In this document: piece by piece, positions 18,291 through 26,980 of the stretch | How the letters are laid out: every line of letters starts with the position of its first letter | How positions within the stretch are numbered: the stretch's first letter is position 1 | Notes under the pieces: model-generated | The model's database searches: none | Told to the model about the DNA's origin: nothing | The model's input: the letters and a program-made list of their open reading frames with translations, nothing else | Origin: NIC37A-2 sp050289625 | GTDB taxonomy: Bacteria; Myxococcota_A; Polyangia; Polyangiales; Polyangiaceae | Assembly (NCBI GenBank): GCA_050289625.1 | Contig: JBNKGC010000006.1 | Location: 3,750-67,749 of the forward strand | Direction: 5' to 3' | Length of the DNA stretch: 64,000 bases | Program-made: the position numbers and the translations under genes

Positions 18291-18871
18291 TCGGCCTTGT
18301 TCTCGATGTAGATGCTCTCGGAAAAGCTCGAGCCCACGAAGACGGAGTTCACTCCGTCCCCGTCGATGTCTCCCAGGGCCTGGATGACGTACCAGGGCTC
18401 CACCGTCTGCGCTGGTGTGGGCCAGATGGGCTGAGTCGCCGCGTTCGTCACCGCCTGGACGGAAAGGTCGGCCCCAGCCTGACCGGCAACGGTAGCGTAG
18501 CCATAGCGAACCGGGCCAGGCACCGTCACGTTCAGGCGCTGCCAGCTGGCGAAGTTCACGTGACCTGCCTGAACCCAATCGTAGACGGTCTTCTCGTCGG
18601 GCGCGGCCATCGGGTACATGGTCGACAGATTTGTCGACACGTCTAGATACGTCAGCGTTTCAGTTCGGTACCGCTCTTGCGCCGCTGCGATGCTCTGAAT
18701 CATCGAAACCGCCTCGATCGAACGGGACGCCGCGATGTGCTTGCGAAAAGCCACCGAGCCAATTGCGGCCAAGACGCCCATGATCACGACTACGACCAGT
18801 ACTTCGACCAGGGTGAAGCCCTTCGAACGGATGACCCTTCGACTGGAGGCTCTGGAGGAGGACGAGTTCAC
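18287..18871 (-). CDS. Type IV pilin / prepilin paralogue 1
   Basis: Starting at a GTG, the 18-residue leader ends in RSKG, followed by FTLVEVLVVVVIMGVLAAIG with Glu at +5. The mature domain has SIAAAQERYRTETLTYLDVS and the C-terminal block WYVIQALGDIDGDG shared with its neighbour. The frame remains open far upstream, but that part is arginine- and proline-rich, has no family match and would bury the prepilin leader, so the short start is preferred. No strong ribosome binding site is seen. It is the first pilin gene after the PilR-like regulator (283 nt away) and overlaps pilin 2 by 4 nt. Confidence 0.9.
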   Translation of the reverse strand: MNSSSSRASSRRVIRSKGFTLVEVLVVVVIMGVLAAIGSVAFRKHIAASRSIEAVSMIQSIAAAQERYRTETLTYLDVSTNLSTMYPMAAPDEKTVYDWVQAGHVNFASWQRLNVTVPGPVRYGYATVAGQAGADLSVQAVTNAATQPIWPTPAQTVEPWYVIQALGDIDGDGVNSVFVGSSFSESIYIENKAE

Positions 18872-19153
18872 AGGGGATCCATCTTCTGGCAAGTCATCGT
18901 CGCGCGACCGAAGCGCTCGGAAGCGGGACGCGCGGGGCGACTCGCCGCATCGTAGCACTGGATGGGATGGGATCGGCACGCACGAAACGCGCCGCTTCCG
19001 AGCTGGTCGAGGCTGTGCCCCATCGAAGAAGTGAGCGTCTCCCCTACTCCCTCGCACCTCCCCCCGCTCCCTCGCACCCAGGGCTCGCACACGGGGTTCG
19101 CGCGCGGGGCTCGCACACGGGCTCGTCATCGGCACCGCTCGCGACCCGACCCT

Positions 19154-20596
19154 TCACTGTCTCGGGGTTCGCGTGGAGCTTTCGGGCTCCGGCCCCGTTT
19201 CGCTCCCGGGCACCTCCAGCGAATGCTTCTCGAGCCGGTAGCGCAGCGAGCGAAACGTGATCCCGAGCAGCTTCGCCGCTTGGGTCCGCACCCCACCCGT
19301 CCGTTCGAGGGCTTCCAGCAGGAGACGTCGCTCCAGTTCATTCATGACCGCATCGAGCTCGCAGCCTTCCGGCGGTAGTTCCGACAGCTGGGGTCCCGTT
19401 GCGCCTGCGACTCCGCTCAGGGCCGAAGGAAGATCACCCAAGCCGATGCGCGACGAGCACGCGAGCGCTACGGCCCGCTCCACGACGTTTTCCAGTTCGC
19501 GGACGTTTCCCGGGAACTCGTAGTGGCCCAAGGCGCGCTGAGCATCCGCCGTAAAACCCGTGATTTCCTTTCCCATCTCTTTGGCGAAGCGTTCGGCGAA
19601 CCGGTCTGCGAGCACTGGTACGTCTTCACGCCGTTCTCGCAACGGGGGGAGCTCGAGACGGATCACGTTCAATCGGTAGTAGAGGTCCTGCCGAAAGCGA
19701 CCGGATTCCACGTCGGCCTCCACGTTGCGATTCGTCGCCGCCAAGACCCGAACATCCACCGAGACCTCCTGCGCCCCGCCTACCGGTCGGACCTTCCGCT
19801 CTTGCAGCACCCGGAGAAGTTTGACTTGCAGCGCGAGCGGAAGCTCTCCCACCTCGTCGAGGAACAGAGTACCGCCGTCGGCCTCGCGAAACAGGCCCAT
19901 GCTCCTTGTCTGAGCGCCCGTAAACGCGCCCTTCTCGTGACCGAAGAGCTCGCTCTCCATCAAATTTTCGGGAAGCGCACCGCAGTTGACGACCAGGAAC
20001 GGCTCCTTCGCGCGCTCCGAACTGTCGTGCACCGCCCGTGCAATGCGTTCTTTGCCGGTCCCGCTCTCACCCGTGATGAGGATGGTCGTACGCGTGCTGG
20101 CGATACGTTCCACCAAATCCAGCACCCGTTGCATGGCTGGACTCTTCCCGACGATGCCGGCGGAACGCCCTCGATCGACCTGAGCCCGCAAGCTCTCATT
20201 TTCGCGAGCCAGCGCCTGGCGTTCGAGGGCCTTGGTCACGAGAACCGTGAGCTCGGCCGGCTCGAACGGTTTGGTGACGAAGTCATAGGCCCCCGCACGC
20301 ATCGCCTCGATCGCATTTTCGACGCTCGAATGGGCGGTGATCATGATCACCTCGGTCAGCGGGCTCCGTGACTTCGCCTCCGCCAGAACGTCCATTCCCG
20401 TTCCGTCCGGCATCGCGAGATCGGTCAGCACGACCGGGAACGGGCGAGGCGCCTGATGAATGGCCTCGAGCGCCTCTCCAAGTCCCGCTGCCAGGACCAC
20501 CTGATACCCCTCGCGCCGGAAAAGAATGCTCAACATCTGCCGAAGCGCCGGCTCGTCGTCGACAATCAGCACCCTTGGCTCGGTCACCATCACCAT
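19154..20596 (-). CDS. Sigma-54-dependent response regulator, PilR/NtrC type
   Basis: Receiver domain at the N-terminus has the acidic pair in VDDEP, the phospho-acceptor Asp in VLTDLAMPDG (about residue 53), Thr in MITAHSS and Lys in VTKPFEP. The AAA+ domain carries Walker A GESGTGKE, the sigma-54 contact loop GAFTGA, Walker B GGTLFLDEVGEL and the arginine-finger region. The C-terminus has a Fis-type helix-turn-helix (TQAAKLLGITFRSLRYRLEK), typical of PilR. At about 480 residues the size is normal. It activates RNA polymerase holding sigma-54, probably at the pilin promoter downstream. No PilS-like kinase gene is adjacent, and I could not find a clear GG-N10-GC promoter before pilin 1. The start is one of two ATGs 6 nt apart. 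Confidence 0.92.
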   Translation of the reverse strand: MVMVTEPRVLIVDDEPALRQMLSILFRREGYQVVLAAGLGEALEAIHQAPRPFPVVLTDLAMPDGTGMDVLAEAKSRSPLTEVIMITAHSSVENAIEAMRAGAYDFVTKPFEPAELTVLVTKALERQALARENESLRAQVDRGRSAGIVGKSPAMQRVLDLVERIASTRTTILITGESGTGKERIARAVHDSSERAKEPFLVVNCGALPENLMESELFGHEKGAFTGAQTRSMGLFREADGGTLFLDEVGELPLALQVKLLRVLQERKVRPVGGAQEVSVDVRVLAATNRNVEADVESGRFRQDLYYRLNVIRLELPPLRERREDVPVLADRFAERFAKEMGKEITGFTADAQRALGHYEFPGNVRELENVVERAVALACSSRIGLGDLPSALSGVAGATGPQLSELPPEGCELDAVMNELERRLLLEALERTGGVRTQAAKLLGITFRSLRYRLEKHSLEVPGSETGPEPESSTRTPRQ

Positions 20597-20829
20597 CGCT
20601 ATCGCCCGACCATAGCACCCAGTTTCTGCTACCGCGGGAACCACGTGCGCCCGAAGCCATTCACCGTTTCGCCCCCGTCGGATGAGGGCAAAAAACGGCC
20701 ACGGGACGCCGCCTCACACGGCACGCCGGGCTCGTCTTGCAGGATCATCGCAAGCGATGATCCCCACAGGAAGCCCCCGTTTGCTGATTTGCCTCGACGG
20801 CCAAGGCGCTTACGATCCCACTGCTCCGT

Positions 20830-22461
20830 ATGACTTCCTTTCTTGGTCGGTTCAATCGGCGCCCCCGGTCCCGCGGGCGTTGCGCCAGAAAGCGCGTCCG
20901 GCGCTCCGCCGTGCTCCTGACACTCCTCTCCTTACCTGTGGCCTGCGGGAACGACACCGAACCGCGACCCGGCCAGGAGTCGCCGCCGACGGAAGATCGT
21001 CCGACGGCCGATTCGATTCGCTTCCTCACTGCGGGAACGCTGACTCTTGCTCCGAGCGACGAAGCTCGGCTCGAGGTCGTCGTCGAGCCGGCCGGGGTGC
21101 ACACGGTTCGCTTTGCGTTGCTCCCCGATCGCCCCAACGAAAAGCCCAACGACGGCTCGCTCGATCGCGCCGAAGTCCTAACCGACGAGAGCGGGCGAGC
21201 TAGCGTCCTGCTCACGGCCCCGAGCGCTCCCAGCGCGTTCGCCGTGCGTGCCTCGGTAGACGAGGTGGACGCGCGGCTTCCCGTGTCGGTGAGCGACAAG
21301 GGGTACGCACGCCTGCAGCTCGCCCCCTCCTACCAGGGGGCTCGCGCAATCGACTCCTGGGTCGCGAGCATTCGTGCCGGAACCACCTGCTCCGAACTCG
21401 GTGGCTTTCCGCCGCCTGACGGAGCCCTCGTCGCCACGAGCAGCGGCGACGAGGGTCCCCTCGTGCACAACGTCCCCGTCGGTCCGGTGATCGCCGTGGG
21501 AGTTCGTGCCGGTCAGTACGCGTATGGGTGTGCGAACGTCACTGATTTGGCGAACGAGGAAGAGCGAGTCGTAGCCATTCAGGTGGCTGATCGTCCCCTC
21601 GTTCTGGGGGGAACACTCGCGCTCGACTTGGGCGTCGACGAAACGACGAAGGAATGGACGGCCGTCCTCGAGGGGGCGATCACCGAGTCTCTCGCAGCCT
21701 TTCGGGGGGAATCGACCGACGACGCCGCGCTCCTTCTCTCCGAAATGGAAACACAGATTGGCAGCGCGACGGCCCGGGACGAGTTCGCAAACTACCGCAT
21801 TACAGGCAACTTCGACTCCATCGTGCTCGACGCCCTCGCGACACCGACTCAGTTGCGAGGGCGTGCGTCCGCTTGGCTTACCGAAGGAGCTTCAACACTC
21901 GATGCACCCGACACGTTTCGCGGAGAACTGGACCTCAGTGGCAGCTCCGGCCTGTTCGTCCTCAAATCTGCAGGAGGAGTCGAGGCGGACTCGAGCGGTT
22001 TCCTCGGGTCCGCAACCTGGACAGCTCAGGCGGATCTCTCCGATACGATCGTGCTTGGGGGGGCCCTTTTGTTTCAGCCGACCCGCTGGGTGACTGCGCT
22101 CGCAGATTCCGCGGCGAGTGGCGAGTACCCCGACGCGACGGGGGTCGCCTCCGCGCTGGCGGAGCTGCTGGACTGCAAGACCATCGGCGGCGAACTCGTC
22201 GATGCAGCCGGTGGCGAGCTGTACTCCGGCTGCAACGCAGACTGCGCGGAGGGCCTCTGTGAAGCCGCATTGGTGTCGGCCTGGGCCCGGGCCGGCAACG
22301 CCAGCTCGCTTTTGAAATCCCTGAACGTTGGCGTCACCGGTGCGGCCGAGGTGGACGACGAAGCGCGCCCAGTCGCTCTTGACGGCACCTGGGTGGGAAC
22401 TCTTGCCGGTCCGGCGAGCGCCGTGGGTGGAGTCGCAACCGCAACCACGCCGGAGCCCTGA
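20830..22461 (+). CDS. Large lipoprotein with Ig-like (Big-type) domain
   Basis: The 543-residue protein has a long arginine-rich start (RRPRSRGRCARKRVRRS), a hydrophobic stretch and a lipobox LPVAC ending at Cys39. About residues 65-145 look like a bacterial Ig-like fold, with TLTLAPSDEARLEVVV and TDESGRASVLLTAP. The rest is beta-rich and not recognised; four cysteines cluster near the C-terminus (CNADCAEGLC). It is divergent from the PilR gene. A surface or periplasmic role is likely, but nothing more specific can be said. Confidence 0.75.
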   Translation: MTSFLGRFNRRPRSRGRCARKRVRRSAVLLTLLSLPVACGNDTEPRPGQESPPTEDRPTADSIRFLTAGTLTLAPSDEARLEVVVEPAGVHTVRFALLPDRPNEKPNDGSLDRAEVLTDESGRASVLLTAPSAPSAFAVRASVDEVDARLPVSVSDKGYARLQLAPSYQGARAIDSWVASIRAGTTCSELGGFPPPDGALVATSSGDEGPLVHNVPVGPVIAVGVRAGQYAYGCANVTDLANEEERVVAIQVADRPLVLGGTLALDLGVDETTKEWTAVLEGAITESLAAFRGESTDDAALLLSEMETQIGSATARDEFANYRITGNFDSIVLDALATPTQLRGRASAWLTEGASTLDAPDTFRGELDLSGSSGLFVLKSAGGVEADSSGFLGSATWTAQADLSDTIVLGGALLFQPTRWVTALADSAASGEYPDATGVASALAELLDCKTIGGELVDAAGGELYSGCNADCAEGLCEAALVSAWARAGNASSLLKSLNVGVTGAAEVDDEARPVALDGTWVGTLAGPASAVGGVATATTPEP

Positions 22462-22569
22462 CCGAAACGCCCGATCACTCCGAGCCAGCCTCAGCGCTGC
22501 GCCTGACAACGGTGGGTGATCGAGAGCAGGGGGGTGGCGATCCGCCGCGAGCCGAGGGACATTTCGCCC

Positions 22570-24093
22570 ATGGGATCAGAGCCAACCGGAGAGGAATTCG
22601 TCGAGTGCCGTTCGCCTGCTACCGGCGAAGTCATCGGTCACTGGTCGGTCACGTCACCGCGAGTCGTCCGCCAGACCGTCGAGCGAAGCCGCCAAGCGCA
22701 GGCCCGCTGGGCCGAGGTCCCGACGCGCGAGCGCGCCTCTCGGATGCTCCAGTTTCGGGACGCTTTGGTGCGAAACGCTCCTCGTCTCGCCGACACGCTC
22801 GTTCGTGAATGCGGCAAGCCTCGCCAGGAGGCACTGCTTCACGAAGTGGGCGTGCTCTGCAGCGCCCTCACCTACTACTCTCGCAATGCGGAGTCCCTGC
22901 TGGCGCCAGAGACGGTCATCCCTCACCTGCTCAAGCATCGGCGCAGTGTCCTCCACTACGTGCCCCGCGGCGTCGTGGGAGTCATTTCTCCCTGGAATTT
23001 CCCCCTGATGATTCCGTACGTCGACGCGGTCACCGCACTCTTCGCCGGGAACTCGGCGGTCATCAAACCAAGCGAGCACGCCTCCCTCATCGCACTCGAG
23101 GCCAAACGGGTGTGGGACGAATCAGGTCTGGACCCAGACCTGATTCAGGTCGTGACCGGTCGCGGAGAGACCGGCCAAGCCCTCATCGAAGGAGGTGCGG
23201 CCAAGATCATCTTCACCGGAGGTCCGGAGACCGGACCCCGGGTGGCGGCCGAATGCGCGAAGAACGTGGTCGAGTGCGTCCTCGAGCTCGGGGGCAAGGC
23301 ACCAGCCATCGTTTGCGACGATGCGAACGTGAGCTTCGCAGCCAGGGCCATCACCTATGGTGGATTCTACAATGCCGGGCAGGCCTGCGTCTCGGTGGAA
23401 CGCGTCCTGGCGCACGAGTCCATCGCCGAGGAGCTCGTCGGCGAGCTCGTGACCCTCGCGGATGGACTCCGCGTGGGTGGCCCCGAGGGGGTCTGGGACG
23501 TGGGCCCTTTGATCTACGAACCCGGCAGGGACCGGATCGAGGCCCTCCTCCAGGACGCGGTCGAACGCGGGGCATCGATTGTCTTCGGCGGGCAGCGTGT
23601 GGAACGCCGTGGCTGCTTTTTTCACCCGACTGTGGTGGCGAATTGCACGCCGGACATGCGGATCATGCGCGAAGAGATCTTCGGTCCCGTCATTCCGGTC
23701 ATGAGTGTTCGAGACGATGCGCATGCCCTCGACATTGCCAACTCCTTGCCCATCGGACTGAACGGGTATGTGTTCACGAAAGACGTGGAGCGCGGCCGCG
23801 GCTTGGCGAGTCGACTGCAGGTGGGAAGTGTCGTGATCAACGACGTCCTGTCCGACTACGGAGCGGCCGACGTACCGTTCGGGGGGATCAAGAAGAGTGG
23901 CTACGGCAAGACACACGGAGCCGCGGCCCTTCGATCCATGTGCCACGTGAAGCACGTGGGCGAACCTCGCCTGCCTCCTCCGACCCCCGCGTGGTTCCCC
24001 TACTCGGAACGGGGCGAGCGCCTCGCGCGCCAGGCCCTCCACGCGTTGTTTTCCTCGAAGAGCCCGCTTTCGCGCCTGCTTGGGCGCTTCTGA
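22570..24093 (+). CDS. NAD(P)-dependent aldehyde dehydrogenase
   Basis: The family oxidises aldehydes to acids. The protein has GVVGVISPWNFPL and IKPSEHAS near the nucleotide site, FTGGPETG, the general base in LELGGKAP (about residue 238), the catalytic cysteine in NAGQACVSVERV (about 272), and EEIFGPVIPV. The C-terminal tail of about 45 residues beyond the GGIKKSGYGKTHG block is longer than in class 2 enzymes and ends with hydrophobic or basic residues, as in membrane-associated class 3-like enzymes. The ATG is chosen because GAGGGA lies 10 nt upstream; an earlier start 18 codons up has none. Substrate unknown. Confidence 0.9.
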   Translation: MGSEPTGEEFVECRSPATGEVIGHWSVTSPRVVRQTVERSRQAQARWAEVPTRERASRMLQFRDALVRNAPRLADTLVRECGKPRQEALLHEVGVLCSALTYYSRNAESLLAPETVIPHLLKHRRSVLHYVPRGVVGVISPWNFPLMIPYVDAVTALFAGNSAVIKPSEHASLIALEAKRVWDESGLDPDLIQVVTGRGETGQALIEGGAAKIIFTGGPETGPRVAAECAKNVVECVLELGGKAPAIVCDDANVSFAARAITYGGFYNAGQACVSVERVLAHESIAEELVGELVTLADGLRVGGPEGVWDVGPLIYEPGRDRIEALLQDAVERGASIVFGGQRVERRGCFFHPTVVANCTPDMRIMREEIFGPVIPVMSVRDDAHALDIANSLPIGLNGYVFTKDVERGRGLASRLQVGSVVINDVLSDYGAADVPFGGIKKSGYGKTHGAAALRSMCHVKHVGEPRLPPPTPAWFPYSERGERLARQALHALFSSKSPLSRLLGRF

Positions 24094-24142
24094 CCGGTTC
24101 GCCTCGCGGGCGATGCCGCGGCAACCCTTGGGAGGTGCGTCC

Positions 24143-25372
24143 TCAGCGGGGCTTCGGTCCGGCCACGCGAGCGAGGCGCGACACCTCTAGGGCGAATGCA
24201 TACGCAAACACGGCGTCCTCGCCAGGAGGGGACGAGCCACTCCGCGCCTTCGCGATCAACCCGCGTAGCCAGAGGTAGCGCGGCCCATCCACCCCCGCGA
24301 GGTAGGCCGACACCGTCAAGGTCTCCTCGTTCATTTCGGGCATCGGGCAGCAACGCCCCAAAGCTCTTCGAACCAAAGAGCCGCATCCCAAGACGGCAGC
24401 AGCCCATTCGCCTCGCGAGAGGTTGCCCTCGACCTCGTGCGCGAGCGCTCGCTCTTCTGGTGGCCACGCCGGCAAGAACGTCACGCCGCGTCCCGGTGGT
24501 TTCTCGACCGGCGTGACGGGTGGAATCCCGGACTCTGCGGCAGCAGTGTGCGGCATTGGCAAGATCGCCGCTTCGAGCGGCGGTGCGCTCGACGAGGGAA
24601 ACTCCGAAGGCCCAGACGCCGGCAACGAGCTCGGGACGGCCGTCCGGGGAGAACTCATTCGGCTGCGGATCGGCGGTTGCACCGAATCTTCCGCGCCGAA
24701 CTCGGCGTCCGCCATGCGAAGCGCATCCGTGAGCCCGCCTTCGGCATAACCGAAGCCCCCTCCCGGTATGGCCTCGGAGCTCTCGGGAGCGCGGCGCTCG
24801 AAATCCTCGAGAACCAGCTTCGTGATGGCATCGAGGGTTTCGAAGACTCCCTCGCCGAGGGTCGCCGACGTCGCGAACCACCCCGCACCTTGGGAGTTCA
24901 GCTTCTCGTTCAGCTCGTCGATCGCAACGATGCCCGGCAAATCGCGCTTATTGTAGGCGAGAACGAAGGGCAGTTCTTCGAGAGGCCGGCCGTGCTCCCG
25001 CAGATTCTCGGCCAGGTTCGCCAGGCTTTCGAGATCGGCGTCCAAACGGTCGCGCTGCGAGTCGGCCACGAACACGACTCCGTCGGCTCCGGTCAGCACG
25101 AGCTTGCGCGTAGCGTTATAGTAGACCTGGCCGGGCACCGTGAAAAGCTGCAGGCGCACCCCGAGCCCCCGCAGGTTAGGAACCCGAATCGGGAGGAAGT
25201 CGAAATAGAGCGTGCGGTCGACCGGCGTCGCCAAGCTGACCATCTTGCCGCGGTGCTCGGCGCGGGTAGCCGAATGGATGTGCTGAAGCGTGGTGGTCTT
25301 TCCCCCGAGGCCGGGGCCGTAATAGACGATCTTGAAGACCAGCTCGCGGGCGAGCGGGTTGACGACGGGCAT
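24143..25372 (-). CDS. MglA-family Ras-like GTPase with long C-terminal extension
   Basis: Residues 1-192 match MglA, the polarity GTPase of gliding and pilus motility in myxobacteria. The motifs are P-loop GPGLGGKTT (19-27), switch I around PVDRTLYFD, the MglA-specific TVPGQ (78-82) in place of DxxG, NKRD (141-144) and TSA (168-170). M. xanthus MglA ends near 195 residues; this protein continues to 409. The extra part has a proline- and serine-rich linker (about 240-310) and a helical tail with three cysteines (GCGSLVRRALGRCC). No MglB gene is adjacent. A copy of an 18-nt repeat lies 32 nt before its ATG. It may be a paralogue with another localisation or partner. Confidence 0.9.
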   Translation of the reverse strand: MPVVNPLARELVFKIVYYGPGLGGKTTTLQHIHSATRAEHRGKMVSLATPVDRTLYFDFLPIRVPNLRGLGVRLQLFTVPGQVYYNATRKLVLTGADGVVFVADSQRDRLDADLESLANLAENLREHGRPLEELPFVLAYNKRDLPGIVAIDELNEKLNSQGAGWFATSATLGEGVFETLDAITKLVLEDFERRAPESSEAIPGGGFGYAEGGLTDALRMADAEFGAEDSVQPPIRSRMSSPRTAVPSSLPASGPSEFPSSSAPPLEAAILPMPHTAAAESGIPPVTPVEKPPGRGVTFLPAWPPEERALAHEVEGNLSRGEWAAAVLGCGSLVRRALGRCCPMPEMNEETLTVSAYLAGVDGPRYLWLRGLIAKARSGSSPPGEDAVFAYAFALEVSRLARVAGPKPR

Positions 25373-25403
25373 CGGCCGTCAGCTTACCCGATTTGCCGGA
25401 GAA

Positions 25404-25421
25404 ACCACTTGCGTTGATTGC
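25404..25421 (-). repeat. Dispersed 18-nt sequence, copy A
   Basis: On the minus strand it reads GCAATCAACGCAAGTGGT. It lies between the start of the MglA-like gene and the end of the rhomboid gene, so in the leader or promoter region of the former. It is identical to copy C inside the YkgJ gene and one base off copy B. Immediately further out, CCTTTTCGGCCCC at 25445-25457 also recurs near copy B, so the shared part may be longer than the core. Confidence 0.5.
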
Positions 25422-25589
25422 GCTTTGCCCATCGGAAAGCGCATACCTTTTCGGCCCCGGCGCGAATCGAAGCGGCAAGGAGGCGGCCCAGTTGGCTACG
25501 CAGTCGCCCCGACCGCACTGACAACTCACGTTTGGACGAGCACGCTCGAGCAGATGTTTGGTCTGGGTCGAGCAGGGGTCGAGCAGGGG

Positions 25590-26465
25590 TCAGCGAAATC
25601 CCCGTTGGATTTCTTCGCTCCGGACTTGCCTCCACAGATCCGACACGTCACTCAAATAAACCGACGCTCCTGCGGCGACGAGGCAGATCAGCGCCCCCGC
25701 CTGCGCCAGTACCTTCCGCCGCCACGGGCGCCGCTCGAGGTGGAAGAGCCTCCCGAGGGGATATCCCGCCAAGAACCCTCCGACGTGCGCGGCGTTGTTC
25801 AACCCGACCGGCGACGACCAGGCCAAGAGAGCGAAGGCCACCGCGTACGCGGCGAACTGGAAGAAGACGTCCTTGACCCGTGGATCATTGCGACCGTGCA
25901 TTTGCCCGATCTCGTGACCCATGAGTCCAAAAAGCGCTCCGCTCGCACCAGCGGTCGGAGGACTGAAGGGCGCGTACCACCATTCGCTGGCGAGAAACCC
26001 GCAGATCCCCGTAACCGTGAAGGCGACGATCATGCGCGCCGGACCCACACGCTCCTCCGCCCGCTTCCCCAAGGCAATGAGCGCCATCATGTTCATGCCG
26101 AGGTGCAGCACGCCGAGATGGATGTAGCAGGCGGAAAGCAGACGCCAGGGCTCCTCGGTTCCCGCTTCGCCGAACAGGCCGCCGAAGCGAAGGATCTCCG
26201 AAGGCAGCAACCCCCGCCCCCGCAACAGGGCGACGGGAATGCCGCCGTGGTCCACGGCGATGAGCCCGAAAACGAGCACGCATGCTCCCACCAAGACGCG
26301 AGTTGCCAGAAATGGCGTCTCGAGCCACGTGCGCACAGTTGCTTGCGAGCCCACCAGAGGCCGCCCACAGCGGTGACATGCGGAGTCGTCGACTGCGTTC
26401 AGCGCCCCGCACTCGGGGCAAACTCGGGAGCCTTGCGCCACGGGCGAGTGAGTAGGCTGAGCCAC
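25590..26465 (-). CDS. Rhomboid-family intramembrane serine protease with N-terminal zinc ribbon
   Basis: Residues 16-33 hold a CxxC...CxxC zinc ribbon (CPECG, CHRCG). The rest has six or seven membrane helices with the rhomboid motifs: H116, H121 and N125 in IHLGVLHLGMNMM, the catalytic Ser175 in GASGALFG, and the His227 partner in NAAHVGGF. It cleaves membrane proteins within or near the membrane. The start is GTG. The cytoplasmic zinc ribbon before the rhomboid core is known in some bacterial homologues and may bind a partner. Two tandem copies of an 11-nt GTCGAGCAGGG unit lie next to the stop. Confidence 0.93.
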   Translation of the reverse strand: MAQPTHSPVAQGSRVCPECGALNAVDDSACHRCGRPLVGSQATVRTWLETPFLATRVLVGACVLVFGLIAVDHGGIPVALLRGRGLLPSEILRFGGLFGEAGTEEPWRLLSACYIHLGVLHLGMNMMALIALGKRAEERVGPARMIVAFTVTGICGFLASEWWYAPFSPPTAGASGALFGLMGHEIGQMHGRNDPRVKDVFFQFAAYAVAFALLAWSSPVGLNNAAHVGGFLAGYPLGRLFHLERRPWRRKVLAQAGALICLVAAGASVYLSDVSDLWRQVRSEEIQRGFR

Positions 26466-26646
26466 GCTCCCGAATCAACCCGCTCGGCGGCAATTGTCCG
26501 TTTCGATCGATGCCTAGCTCGACCACGTAGGTCGGCCAGGACCCCGCGTCGCGGAAACCGCGCTCGACCCCGCTACCTCTCGGCCCACGGATTTTCCTCT
26601 GGGGAAGCGCTTTCCTTACACACGGATTGAGGGCGCCTCGTCCGCC

Positions 26647-26691
26647 CCGGCTGGTGCGCTGTGACCGAAATCACCTGCATCAGCCGGTTTT
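26647..26691 (+). terminator. Terminator-like hairpin with T tail in the gene-free region
   Basis: CCGGCTG pairs with CAGCCGG over 7 bp, with an inner GTGA/TCAC stem, and is followed by TTTT. No protein gene on the plus strand ends before it, so it may end an unrecognised small transcript starting after 26466, or be an attenuator at the front of the structured region that follows. Confidence 0.4.
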
Positions 26692-26721
26692 GCGCGGCAA
26701 GAGCCCCGCGGCGGGTACTCA

Positions 26722-26980
26722 CTTAACGAAGCGAGCCAACTCGGGGTACTACGAGATGAGCAGCCTATAGCCTAGTTCCCGGCGAAGAACTCGCCGGGAA
26801 CTTCCCGCGAAGTGGTTTTGGGGCGCCTCGCTGTGCAGCGGCGAGGCGGGGTCTTTGTCAAAGACCCCAGAAAAATTGCTAGTTCGGCGACACTGGCCCC
26901 TACGCCGAGCGTCGCGCACCCTCACGCCTTGGGGGTGCGCGACGCTCGAAGCGCCATTTCGCGCCGGGATCTAGTTAAGT
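26722..26980 (+). ncRNA. Candidate structured RNA or mobile-element remnant with four strong hairpins
   Basis: A 7-bp inverted pair ACTTAAC (26722-26728) and GTTAAGT (26974-26980) encloses four hairpins. The first is 12 bp around GTTCCCGGCGA with a 5-nt loop (26774-26802). The second is 8 bp around GCCTCGC (26824-26848). The third is 9 bp around GGGGTCTTT (26848-26868). The fourth is a perfect 16-bp stem around GAGCGTCGCGCACCC (26906-26948). I do not recognise tmRNA, RNase P, 6S, SRP or a riboswitch. Strand is a guess, because hairpins are seen on both. The flanking 7-bp pair alone could be chance; the four stems together are hard to explain otherwise. No reverse transcriptase or transposase gene is near. 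Confidence 0.4.

Noticed and set aside
26722..26980. Integron attC site (RYYYAAC ... GTTRRRY ends)
   Set aside because: The ends fit the attC core sites, but the length (about 260 bp), the several internal perfect hairpins, the missing L-box pairing and lack of an integrase or cassette argue against it.
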